DNA from: Campylobacteraceae bacterium
Lineage (GTDB): Bacteria > Campylobacterota > Campylobacteria > Campylobacterales > Sulfurovaceae
Reading direction: 5' to 3'
Length of the DNA stretch: 11,564 nucleotides
Assembly: GCA_026985495.1 (NCBI GenBank)
Contig: JALSQJ010000126.1
Location: forward strand, 1 to 11,564
Positions 1 through 6,407 of the stretch are shown here, piece by piece. Each line of letters opens with the position of its first letter. Positions within the stretch are counted from its first letter, which is position 1. The notes under the pieces were generated by a model. The model had not been told where the DNA came from, searched no databases, and worked only from the letters and a program-made list of their open reading frames with translations. Made by a program: the position numbers and the translations under genes.

Positions 1-892
1 TATTCCTCTTCCTGTCTGCTCTTGTGGGGTTATTCCACTAGCTACAAGTATTAAAAAATCGGGTGCTTCTAAAGGGGCTACACTCTCATTTCTTATCTCT
101 ACACCTATTACAGGAGTGGACTCAATTATGGCAACCTATGGAATATTTGGGTGGATATTTACCATCTATAGAGCTATAAGTTCAATGGTTATTGCTATGG
201 TAGCAGGAGTTTTAACCAATATCTTTGATAAAGAGAGTGTGGTAGAAACCTCTCTCTCTACTCAAAAATTTTTTATAACACCAAATCTTCCAAAAGAAGA
301 AGATAATAAGAGTTGTTGCTCTAAAGGTTCATGTTGTAGTAGTAAAGAGCAAGAGAATTTTATTGTGCGTGTTTTCTCTTACGCTTTTGGAACACTGTTG
401 AGTGATATTGCCAAACCTCTTTTGTGGGGGCTTCTATTAGGTGCGTTAATTACTGTAGCTATTCCCTCTAATTTGAGTGAACTGCTACTTGAGTATGGTT
501 GGCTCTCTTATCTTATTGTGGTGATGATTGCTGTTCCTATGTATGTCTGTGCTACAGCCTCTCTTCCTATTGCAGCAGGGTTAATGCTCTCTGGTGTTTC
601 GGCAGGGGCTGCATTTGTATTTTTAACTGCTGGACCTGCGACAAATACAGTTACTATTGGAGTGGTTAAAAAGATGTTGGGGAGTCGTTCTCTCTATATC
701 TATTTAGGAACAATTATTGTGGGGAGCATATTTTTTGGTTTGGGGTTAGATTACCTCTTTACAGTTTCAGATATTGACCCTAAAATGTTGGTACATATGG
801 GTGAAGATGCAAATGATTTCACCATTCTATCTAGTGTAGTGCTTTGGGTATTGATAGTTTACTATATCGGAAAATCATACCTTAAAAAATAG
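1..892 (+). CDS. SO_0444-type heavy-metal (Cu/Zn) efflux permease, 5'-truncated by window edge
   Basis: The reading frame is open from base 2, so the gene begins before the window and the GTG at 116 is internal; 296 residues are visible. The frame opens with IPLPVCSCGVIPLA, the Cys-containing membrane motif of the DUF318/SO_0444 permease family, and a related half-motif, PMYVCATASLPIAAGL, recurs in the second half, consistent with two pseudo-symmetric membrane halves. Between the halves lies a cytoplasmic-type loop with two Cys-Cys pairs (nt 314-319 and 332-337) separated by four residues, a plausible metal-binding segment. A TAGPATN motif and further hydrophobic helices follow, ending in a basic tail. 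SO_0444-class proteins are linked to copper/zinc efflux; ArsP arsenical permeases are relatives, but the Cys-rich loop favours the SO_0444 branch. The family call is firm; the metal is inferred. The gene ends in TAG, with no convincing terminator before mqo. Confidence 0.82.
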   Translation, partial: IPLPVCSCGVIPLATSIKKSGASKGATLSFLISTPITGVDSIMATYGIFGWIFTIYRAISSMVIAMVAGVLTNIFDKESVVETSLSTQKFFITPNLPKEEDNKSCCSKGSCCSSKEQENFIVRVFSYAFGTLLSDIAKPLLWGLLLGALITVAIPSNLSELLLEYGWLSYLIVVMIAVPMYVCATASLPIAAGLMLSGVSAGAAFVFLTAGPATNTVTIGVVKKMLGSRSLYIYLGTIIVGSIFFGLGLDYLFTVSDIDPKMLVHMGEDANDFTILSSVVLWVLIVYYIGKSYLKK

Positions 893-925
893 AAAATTAA
901 TTCATATTATTAATTTAAATTTAAG

Positions 926-931
926 TATAAT
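926..931 (+). promoter_or_regulatory. Candidate -10 element upstream of mqo
   Basis: A perfect TATAAT lies 64 bases before the mqo ATG, within an AT-rich stretch of the 103-base gap after the permease gene. No good TTGACA-like -35 is visible, which is normal for sigma70 promoters of Campylobacterota, where -35 sequence is poorly conserved. Transcription would begin near 938. Support comes from sequence pattern and position only. Confidence 0.5.
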
Positions 932-936
932 ACAAA

Positions 937-963
937 TCTACTCTTTATAGATATAGGAGTAGA
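937..963 (+). promoter_or_regulatory. Inverted repeat in the mqo leader (possible operator or 5' hairpin)
   Basis: The arms TCTACTC (937-943) and GAGTAGA (957-963) are exact 7-bp reverse complements separated by 13 bases. The element sits immediately downstream of the TATAAT at 926-931, so it would cover the transcription start or form a hairpin at the 5' end of the mRNA. It could be a repressor operator or an mRNA-stabilising stem. A chance repeat of this length in AT-rich DNA is possible. Confidence 0.3.
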
Positions 964-995
964 ATTCTATTTACAATAATTTTTAGGAATAAACT

Positions 996-2369
996 ATGAT
1001 AATAAATAAACTATTTGATACTGCCATTGTTGGTGGTGGTGTCGCAGGTACTTCACTTCTTTTTACTCTTGCTCGTTATACTGACTTAAAAAATATTATT
1101 CTTTTTGAGAAGTATGATGAAGTGAGTCAATTAAACTCTAACCCAAAAGCAAACTCTCAAACACTTCATGTTGGTGATATTGAGAGCAATTACACTTATG
1201 AAAAAGCTAAAACAGTTAAACGAAATTCATCTATGGTTGCAAACTATATTCAAAATTTTAATGAGGTTGACAAGTGTGGTTTTAGAGGTGACAAGATGCT
1301 TTTAGCTGTAGGTGAAGAGGAGATATCACAATTAAAAGAACGATATAAGGAGTTTAAAGAACTCTACCCTTACCTAGAACTTTGGGACGAAGATTTTTTA
1401 AGAGAGTTTGAACCAAAACTTTTAGAGGGTCGAAAAGAGCCGATTTTGGCGATGGGTGCAAGAGAGCAAATAACAACAGTTAACTATAAAGCGTTGAGTG
1501 AAAGTTTTGTACAACAAGCGTTAGATACCGATAAAAATATTCAGATGCGTTACAATGAAGAGGTGACTAAGATTGAGAGAGATGAAGATGGTAACTATAG
1601 CATTATAACGGATACCACCTCTTTTAAAGCAAAATCTGTTGTAGTTAATGCAGGAGCCTACTCTTTACTCTTTGCACAGTCTATGGGTTATGGAAAAGAG
1701 TATGCTATCTTACCTATTGGTGGTAGTTTCTTCTTTACTAAAGAGAAACTTTTAGACTCAAAAGTCTATACTATGCAGAACCCAAAACTACCTTTTGCAG
1801 CGATTCATGCTGACCCAGATGTAACACAAAATTGGAATACTCGTTTTGGACCTACAGCATTTGCTCTACCTAAATTGGAACGTTATCATGCATTGCATCT
1901 GAAAGATTTAATCTCTGCATTAAATATAGATAAAGATGTAACACATGTCTATATGAATCTTTTAAAAGATAAAACAATACGTCGTTATATTCTGAAAAAT
2001 GCACTAGAGGAGATACCTCTAATGGGTAAAGAGATTTTTATTAGAGATGCTAAAAAGCTTATTCCAACACTTAAAGCGAGTGAGTTAACTTTTGCAGAGG
2101 GGTATGGTGGAATGCGTCCACAGATTATAGATAAAGTGAAGCATGAACTTCTTTTAGGAGAAGCTAAAATAGTAGAAGATGGAGTTATTTTTAATATGAC
2201 ACCAAGTCCAGGTGCAACAAGTTCATTAGCTATTGCTTTAAATGATGCTTTAAATTTGTGTGAGAGACTTGGTGCAAACTTTGATAGGCTTAAACATAAA
2301 AATGAGATAGAGTTTTTAAAGAGTAGTAGTTTACAAAGTTCAATAATAGAAGAGAAAAAGTTGGCATAA
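996..2369 (+). CDS. mqo: Malate:quinone oxidoreductase (FAD-dependent)
   Basis: Membrane-associated flavoenzyme that oxidises L-malate to oxaloacetate and passes electrons to the quinone pool, replacing or supplementing NAD malate dehydrogenase in the TCA cycle. The 457-residue protein starts with a Rossmann FAD motif (AIVGGGVAG, residues 10-18) followed by the ribose-binding Glu in LFEK (36-39). Other family segments are SQTLHVGDIE (54-63), HADPDV (271-276), TRFGPTA (282-288), EGYGGMRPQ (368-376) and the C-terminal FAD-contacting TPSPGATSSLA (402-412). The length and the SNPKANSQTLHVGDIE region match the Helicobacter/Campylobacter type rather than the longer enterobacterial enzyme. The ATG has an AGGA Shine-Dalgarno at 985-988. 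The 96-base gap to the next gene suggests a separate unit, although read-through is possible. A related 2-hydroxyacid:quinone oxidoreductase cannot be fully excluded. Confidence 0.88.
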   Translation: MIINKLFDTAIVGGGVAGTSLLFTLARYTDLKNIILFEKYDEVSQLNSNPKANSQTLHVGDIESNYTYEKAKTVKRNSSMVANYIQNFNEVDKCGFRGDKMLLAVGEEEISQLKERYKEFKELYPYLELWDEDFLREFEPKLLEGRKEPILAMGAREQITTVNYKALSESFVQQALDTDKNIQMRYNEEVTKIERDEDGNYSIITDTTSFKAKSVVVNAGAYSLLFAQSMGYGKEYAILPIGGSFFFTKEKLLDSKVYTMQNPKLPFAAIHADPDVTQNWNTRFGPTAFALPKLERYHALHLKDLISALNIDKDVTHVYMNLLKDKTIRRYILKNALEEIPLMGKEIFIRDAKKLIPTLKASELTFAEGYGGMRPQIIDKVKHELLLGEAKIVEDGVIFNMTPSPGATSSLAIALNDALNLCERLGANFDRLKHKNEIEFLKSSSLQSSIIEEKKLA

Positions 2370-2433
2370 TTGTTTCATTTTATCTTATGAACTAAATAAT
2401 AACTACTTATATTTATATTTTTACTCCTAATTA

Positions 2434-2442
2434 TGTTATCAT
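2434..2442 (+). promoter_or_regulatory. Candidate extended -10 promoter for the cytidylyltransferase-aminotransferase-LicD cassette
   Basis: The bases TGT-TATCAT fit the extended -10 pattern TGnTATAAT with one mismatch. Transcription would start near 2449, giving a leader of about 17 bases that still contains the Shine-Dalgarno at 2455-2459. No strong -35 is present. If real, it makes the upstream ATG at 2433 unusable as a start codon. Weak, pattern-only evidence. Confidence 0.3.
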
Positions 2443-2454
2443 ATCGAACAAAAT

Positions 2455-2459
2455 GGGAG
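2455..2459 (+). promoter_or_regulatory. Ribosome binding site deciding the start of the fusion gene
   Basis: GGGAG lies six bases before the ATG at 2466. The in-frame ATG at 2433 has only TTACTCCTAATT upstream, with no Shine-Dalgarno, and would add an eleven-residue N-terminus unlike TagD-family proteins, whose first strand begins right after a few polar residues. The start at 2466 is therefore preferred. Confidence 0.7.
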
Positions 2460-2465
2460 AGTGAA

Positions 2466-3839
2466 ATGACAGAAAAAAAGACCATAATAACCTATGGAAC
2501 TTACGATATGCTCCATGAGGGGCATATGAATTTACTAAAAAGAGCAAAAGCTTTAGGTGACTACCTTATTGTTGGTGTTACCGATGAAAATTATGACCGT
2601 TCTCGTGGTAAATTAAATGTAATCGAGAGTACAAAAAAGCGTGTTAAAGCTATTGAATCTTTAGACTTTGTAGATAAAGTGATTGTTGAGAAACATAAAA
2701 ACCAAAAAGCTGAAGATATGGTGAAGTATGATGTAGATATTTTCGCCATTGGTGATGATTGGGTTGGGGCATTTGATTATCTTAATGAATATACGCATGT
2801 AGAGTATCTTCCACGAACAGAGGGTATCTCTAGTACCAAATTAAGAAAAGAGAACTTCTCAATGATTAAAATGGGTATAGTAGGTTTAGGGCGTGATACA
2901 CAAGACTTTATTAATGAATCCAAATTTGTTTCCAATATTAAAGTAAATCGTATCTATGCTGATGATTTTTTAAAAGTAAAAGCCTTTACTAAAGATAATG
3001 ATTCCATTAAATATGGACATGATAACTATGATGAGTTTTTAGATACTAATATTCAAGCAGTCTATATAGATACAGCACTCAAAGAACACTACACTTTAAT
3101 TAGAAAAGCTTTAGAATCGGGTAAACATGTTTTGTGTGAAAACCCTTTGGCATTAAGTAAAAAAGAGTTAAAAGAGCTACTCTCTTTGGCTAAGAAAGAG
3201 AAAAGACTTCTATTGTCTGCTGTTAAAACAGCATTTCTACCTGCCTTTAATCAACTACTTAAAGAGTTAGATAAAGGGATTATTGGGGAGATAAAAGAGG
3301 TTAGAGCCACAAGAACATCACTCTATAAAGAGAAGCATTACTCCGATAGTTTTATTCAACAAGGGGCAACCAATATTCTATCTGCATATCCATCTTTATT
3401 GGTCAATAAAGTTCTTGGTAAAAGTAAAAATATAACTTTCTTTGACCAGATAGAAGATGGTTATGATATAAACAATCTTATTGTTACTAAACATAAAAAA
3501 AGGGCTTTGGGTATCTCTAGTGTTGCTGTTGGAATGAAGTCTGAGGGCGATGCTGTTATCTCTGGTACTAAGGGTTATATATATATTCCTGCTCCATGGT
3601 GGTTAACCAAAACTTTTGAGGTGAGATTTGAAGATATTCATAAAACAATGAAGTTTCACTATGAGTTTGAGGGGAGTGGATTACGCTATATGATAGCTGA
3701 ATTTGGTTCACTTATTCAAAGAGGTAAACAGAAATCGAAGATGTTGACACCTTCTGATATGGTAGGTATTAATAGAGTATTGCTAGAGTACAATGAAGTT
3801 AGAAAGAGTCAAATTAAAACCCAAAAAGAGGAGAAGTAG
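2466..3839 (+). CDS. Bifunctional-looking fusion: TagD-type cytidylyltransferase + Gfo/Idh/MocA oxidoreductase-like domain
   Basis: Residues 1-130 form a complete glycerol-3-phosphate cytidylyltransferase (TagD) type nucleotidyltransferase: TYGTYDMLHEGH with the catalytic HxGH at 17-20, GDYLIVGVT (31-39), IGDDW (95-99) and RTEGISSTKLR (117-127). Such enzymes join CTP to a small alcohol phosphate to give a CDP-alcohol. Residues 134-457 resemble a Gfo/Idh/MocA NAD(P)-dependent oxidoreductase, with a short Rossmann motif (GIVGLG, 137-142) and GKHVLCENPLALS (219-231). The catalytic lysine of the usual EKP motif is Asn (N226), and the usual GALLDIGVYP-like segment reads GATNILSAYP (300-309), losing the Asp but keeping Tyr-Pro, so dehydrogenase activity is doubtful. 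TagD alone is about 130 residues, so this is a genuine fusion. The start at 2466 rests on its Shine-Dalgarno. The stop codon directly abuts the aminotransferase ATG. The cytidylyltransferase call is strong; its acceptor and the role of the second domain are unknown. Confidence 0.8.
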   Translation: MTEKKTIITYGTYDMLHEGHMNLLKRAKALGDYLIVGVTDENYDRSRGKLNVIESTKKRVKAIESLDFVDKVIVEKHKNQKAEDMVKYDVDIFAIGDDWVGAFDYLNEYTHVEYLPRTEGISSTKLRKENFSMIKMGIVGLGRDTQDFINESKFVSNIKVNRIYADDFLKVKAFTKDNDSIKYGHDNYDEFLDTNIQAVYIDTALKEHYTLIRKALESGKHVLCENPLALSKKELKELLSLAKKEKRLLLSAVKTAFLPAFNQLLKELDKGIIGEIKEVRATRTSLYKEKHYSDSFIQQGATNILSAYPSLLVNKVLGKSKNITFFDQIEDGYDINNLIVTKHKKRALGISSVAVGMKSEGDAVISGTKGYIYIPAPWWLTKTFEVRFEDIHKTMKFHYEFEGSGLRYMIAEFGSLIQRGKQKSKMLTPSDMVGINRVLLEYNEVRKSQIKTQKEEK

Positions 3840-4919
3840 ATGATATATGAAGATTACTACATCTTTACACCTGGACCTGTAAAGATGAGTGAAGAGATTT
3901 TAGAGATAGGTGCAAAGCAGACTCCCTATTTTAGAAACTGTCAATTTTCTGATGTAACTTATGCTTGTGAAAAGGGCTTATTAGAGATGGTAAATGCTCC
4001 AGAGGGTTCAAAGGTTATATTTTTAACAGCTTCAGGAACAGCAGGTATGGAGTCGGTTGTAATGAATCTACTCAATAAAAAAGATAATGCTTTAGTGGTT
4101 CATGGTGGTGGTTTTGGAGGTCGTTTTGTAAAGATATGCGAGGTACATGAAGTTCCTCATACCGACTTTAAAGTTACTAATACCAATTTAAGTGATATAG
4201 AGACTTTAGCACCAAAAGAGGAGTATTCAGCACTTATTGTCAATGCACATGAGACATCTGTTGGACATCTTTATGATTTAGATGCAATGGGTGCTTATGC
4301 AAAAAAGAACGATATGCTCTATATTGTTGATGCAATCTCTATGCTTGTTACCGACCCTGTCGATATGCAATCTAGTAATATTGATGTGGTTATCGCCTCT
4401 AGTCAAAAAGGTTTGGCTCTTCCTCCTGGATTAACTATGGTAATTTTAGCTCCAAGAGCATTAGAGAGAGTTCAAGAGGTAAAATCTCTATACTTTAACT
4501 TCAAAGATTATCTATCTAATGGCGAGAGAGGGCAAACTCCTTATACTCCTGCTGTAACGATTATGTTGCAACTTGAAGCGAGACTCAATCAGATAAAAAG
4601 ACGTGGTGGAGTAGAGCAGAGCATAAAAAGAGCAAAAGATATTGCAGAGTATTTTAGAGCAGAGATTAAAGGATTACCTCTTAAAGAATATACTCCATTT
4701 ATGCCAAATGCCATGACAACACTAACTCCCACCGATGGAAAGGGTGCAATGGATATTGTCAATGCTTTAGAAGATAACTACAAGGTAATGGTTTGTCCAA
4801 ATGGTGGAGCAGAGAGAGATATTATCTTTAGAGTCTCACATATGGGCGATATGACACGAGCCTATACAGATGTATTGATTGATGCACTCTATGACTATTA
4901 TAAAATGGAGCGTAAGTAG
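3840..4919 (+). CDS. Class V PLP-dependent aminotransferase (alanine-glyoxylate / 2-aminoethylphosphonate transaminase-like)
   Basis: Fold-type I PLP enzyme of 359 residues, probably cytosolic. Visible family features are FTPGPVKMS near the N-terminus (9-17), the cofactor phosphate-binding TASGTAGMES (63-72), HETSVGHLYDL (137-147), the PLP-pyridine Asp in IVDAIS (D164), the Schiff-base lysine in SSQKGLALPPG (K190) and the carboxylate-binding Arg in FRVSHMGDM (R331). All catalytic positions appear intact. The family interconverts alpha-keto or keto-phosphate compounds and amines; members include serine-pyruvate, alanine-glyoxylate and 2-aminoethylphosphonate transaminases. The ATG follows the preceding TAG without a gap, with an AGGAG Shine-Dalgarno at 3829-3833 inside the upstream gene. 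The context, a CDP-alcohol synthase before it and a LicD transferase after it, suggests it makes an amino-alcohol phosphate or phosphonate for glycan decoration. No PEP phosphomutase is in the window, so a phosphonate role is unproven. Confidence 0.8.
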   Translation: MIYEDYYIFTPGPVKMSEEILEIGAKQTPYFRNCQFSDVTYACEKGLLEMVNAPEGSKVIFLTASGTAGMESVVMNLLNKKDNALVVHGGGFGGRFVKICEVHEVPHTDFKVTNTNLSDIETLAPKEEYSALIVNAHETSVGHLYDLDAMGAYAKKNDMLYIVDAISMLVTDPVDMQSSNIDVVIASSQKGLALPPGLTMVILAPRALERVQEVKSLYFNFKDYLSNGERGQTPYTPAVTIMLQLEARLNQIKRRGGVEQSIKRAKDIAEYFRAEIKGLPLKEYTPFMPNAMTTLTPTDGKGAMDIVNALEDNYKVMVCPNGGAERDIIFRVSHMGDMTRAYTDVLIDALYDYYKMERK

Positions 4920-4921
4920 TG
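4907..4921 (+). promoter_or_regulatory. Shine-Dalgarno and overlapping stop/start TAGTG between aminotransferase and licD-like gene
   Basis: GGAG (4907-4910) lies eight bases before the GTG at 4919-4921. The G of this GTG is also the last base of the aminotransferase stop TAG. This one-base overlap is typical of translational coupling and supports the GTG as the true start. Confidence 0.6.
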
Positions 4922-5695
4922 GCAATCGACCCAAAAGATTTAAGAGAAGCTCAACTTATTATGCTAGATATGTTGGTAGAGTTTGATGCTATTTGTCAAA
5001 AACATAATCTAAAATATTGGCTAGATTCAGGTACGCTTTTGGGTGCTGTGCGTCATAAAGGGTTTATCCCTTGGGACGATGATATTGATTTGTCTATGCC
5101 TGTGGAGGATTACAATAAATTTTTAGAGATTGCTAATGATGAGCTATCTAATAATATATTTCTACAGACAAAAGAGAGTGACCATAAATTTAAATTTGAC
5201 TATATAAAGTTGCGTTCAAACAAGGCATCTATTGTTGAGTTTCATGAAAAAGATAAAGAAGTAGAGTATCATCAAGGTATTTTTGTAGATATTTTTCCGA
5301 TGTTAACACTACCTAACCGAGAGTTTTATCATAAGTTCTACAATGGTATCTTTGAGTCTATTCGTTCTGTCTCATCTGTTAGTCTGCATACACCAAATGG
5401 TGAAGATGCTCCAGAGGTAAGAGAGAAGTTGGTAACTGCCTTAGAGTTAATGCACCAAGGTTGGGATAAAAAAGATTTAAAGGTTATCTACTCTGGAAAA
5501 ATGCCAGATGTTGCTGCATGGTTTGATATAGATGAGATGTTTCCACTCCAAAAGATAGAGTTTGAAGGGTTAGAGTTTTATGCTCCTAAAAATCCACAAC
5601 ACTATTTGGGTGAAATCTATTCATTTAATTTTATGGAGCTACCTCCTATTGATAAACGAACTATTCATGCTCACTCTATTCATTTTAGTAACTAA
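4919..5695 (+). CDS. LicD-family phosphotransferase
   Basis: The protein has 258 residues. Its core motif SGTLLGAVRHKGFIPWDDD (37-55, continuing IDL) is the signature of the LicD family, named after the Haemophilus and pneumococcal phosphocholine transferases and related to fukutin; the Asp cluster is the metal-binding centre of this nucleotidyltransferase fold. Further family segments are FVDIFPM (122-128), WFDIDEMFPL (201-210) and YLGEIYSFNFMELPP (229-243). LicD enzymes move a phospho-alcohol (phosphocholine, or by inference other substituents) from a CDP carrier to a sugar of LPS, capsule or teichoic acid. Here no choline kinase or choline uptake gene is nearby; instead a TagD-type cytidylyltransferase and an aminotransferase precede it, so the donor is likely the CDP product of those enzymes. 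The start is GTG, overlapping the previous stop by one base. The 3' end overlaps convergent truA by 11 bases. Confidence 0.85.
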   Translation: MAIDPKDLREAQLIMLDMLVEFDAICQKHNLKYWLDSGTLLGAVRHKGFIPWDDDIDLSMPVEDYNKFLEIANDELSNNIFLQTKESDHKFKFDYIKLRSNKASIVEFHEKDKEVEYHQGIFVDIFPMLTLPNREFYHKFYNGIFESIRSVSSVSLHTPNGEDAPEVREKLVTALELMHQGWDKKDLKVIYSGKMPDVAAWFDIDEMFPLQKIEFEGLEFYAPKNPQHYLGEIYSFNFMELPPIDKRTIHAHSIHFSN

Positions 5696-6407
5696 TTCTA
5701 GCCAAATATAACCCCTCTGGAGGGGCTAGTTTTGTAGAGTGTCGTTTAGTTAAATTTAGTTGCTCCTTTAAGCTTTTTAGGCTCTCTTTCTCTAATGCTA
5801 CTTGCATGGAGAAATCGACCATTATTCTAACTTGTGAACGTAAAAAACCATTGGCTTCAAAGTAGATAAAGTGGTAATTTTTATAGTTTCTATAGTAGCT
5901 TTTATATATCTCTCTTACATTAGTATGTGTTATAGTCCCTGTTTTGATAAAGTTAGAGAAGTCATGCCTACCCTCAAAAGAGCTTAGTGCCTCTTTTAGT
6001 CTCTTTTCATTAAACTTAGGATAGTAAGAGATATAGTTCTGCTCAAAAACAGAGGGAGTAGTAGTTTTAAATATATAACGATATAGCCTCTTTTTGGCTG
6101 AAAATCTTGAATGAAAATTATTATCTACAAAAACTATCTTTTTAAAAGCTATATGATTTAACTTTCTATTGAGAACAACTTTTAACTTCTCTAAATCTTG
6201 CCAAAATGTTGGCAGTTCAAAATCTATAACTTGACCTGTAGCATGAACTCCTGCATCTGTTCGCCCTGAACCTCTTATGGAGTTGTTAATGGCTACTGAA
6301 CGAAGTGCTATCTCTATTTGAGAAGTTATAGTTTGGTTTGTACTCTTCTGCTTTTGAAACCCTTTGAAGTAGCTACCATCGTAAGCAATAGTGGCTTTAA
6401 CACGCAT
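5685..6407 (-). CDS. truA: tRNA pseudouridine(38-40) synthase TruA
   Basis: Converts uridines 38-40 in the tRNA anticodon arm to pseudouridine. The 240-residue protein is close to the usual family length. It shows the N-terminal IAYDGSYFKGFQKQ (7-20), the catalytic motif GSGRTDAGVHATGQV with the nucleophile Asp51, RFSAKKRLYRYIF in the middle, FLRSQVRIMV near the C-terminus and the conserved end motif APPEGLYL. The ATG directly follows the lptF stop (TAGATG on the minus strand), with an AAGG Shine-Dalgarno nine bases upstream, inside lptF. It is the last gene of the minus-strand operon. Its 3' end converges with and overlaps the licD-like gene by 11 bases. Confidence 0.95.
   Translation of the reverse strand: MRVKATIAYDGSYFKGFQKQKSTNQTITSQIEIALRSVAINNSIRGSGRTDAGVHATGQVIDFELPTFWQDLEKLKVVLNRKLNHIAFKKIVFVDNNFHSRFSAKKRLYRYIFKTTTPSVFEQNYISYYPKFNEKRLKEALSSFEGRHDFSNFIKTGTITHTNVREIYKSYYRNYKNYHFIYFEANGFLRSQVRIMVDFSMQVALEKESLKSLKEQLNLTKRHSTKLAPPEGLYLARISY
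5698..5733 (+). terminator. Hairpin with T-run, possible terminator of the plus-strand cassette, lying inside the 3' end of truA
   Basis: CCCCT (5712-5716) and AGGGG (5721-5725) form a 5-bp GC-rich stem with loop CTGG. Outer CTAG tetramers (5698-5701 and 5726-5729) could extend it, and a TTTT run follows at 5730-5733. It begins three bases after the licD-like stop codon, the right place for a terminator. The same bases encode the conserved PPEGL segment of TruA, so the symmetry may partly be a by-product of coding. Read on the minus strand, it is followed by TTATATTT, a poorer tail. Confidence 0.35.

Noticed and set aside
116..892. A complete permease gene starting at GTG 116
   Set aside because: The frame is open back to base 2 and encodes the family's CSCG membrane motif before this codon, so the gene is truncated by the window edge.
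2433..2465. N-terminal extension of the cytidylyltransferase fusion from ATG 2433
   Set aside because: There is no Shine-Dalgarno, the residues do not resemble TagD, and a better start with GGGAG follows at 2466.
3840..4919. Confident assignment of the aminotransferase as 2-aminoethylphosphonate transaminase (phnW)
   Set aside because: The sequence fits the class V family generally, and no phosphonate-forming enzyme is in the window, so a specific symbol is not justified.
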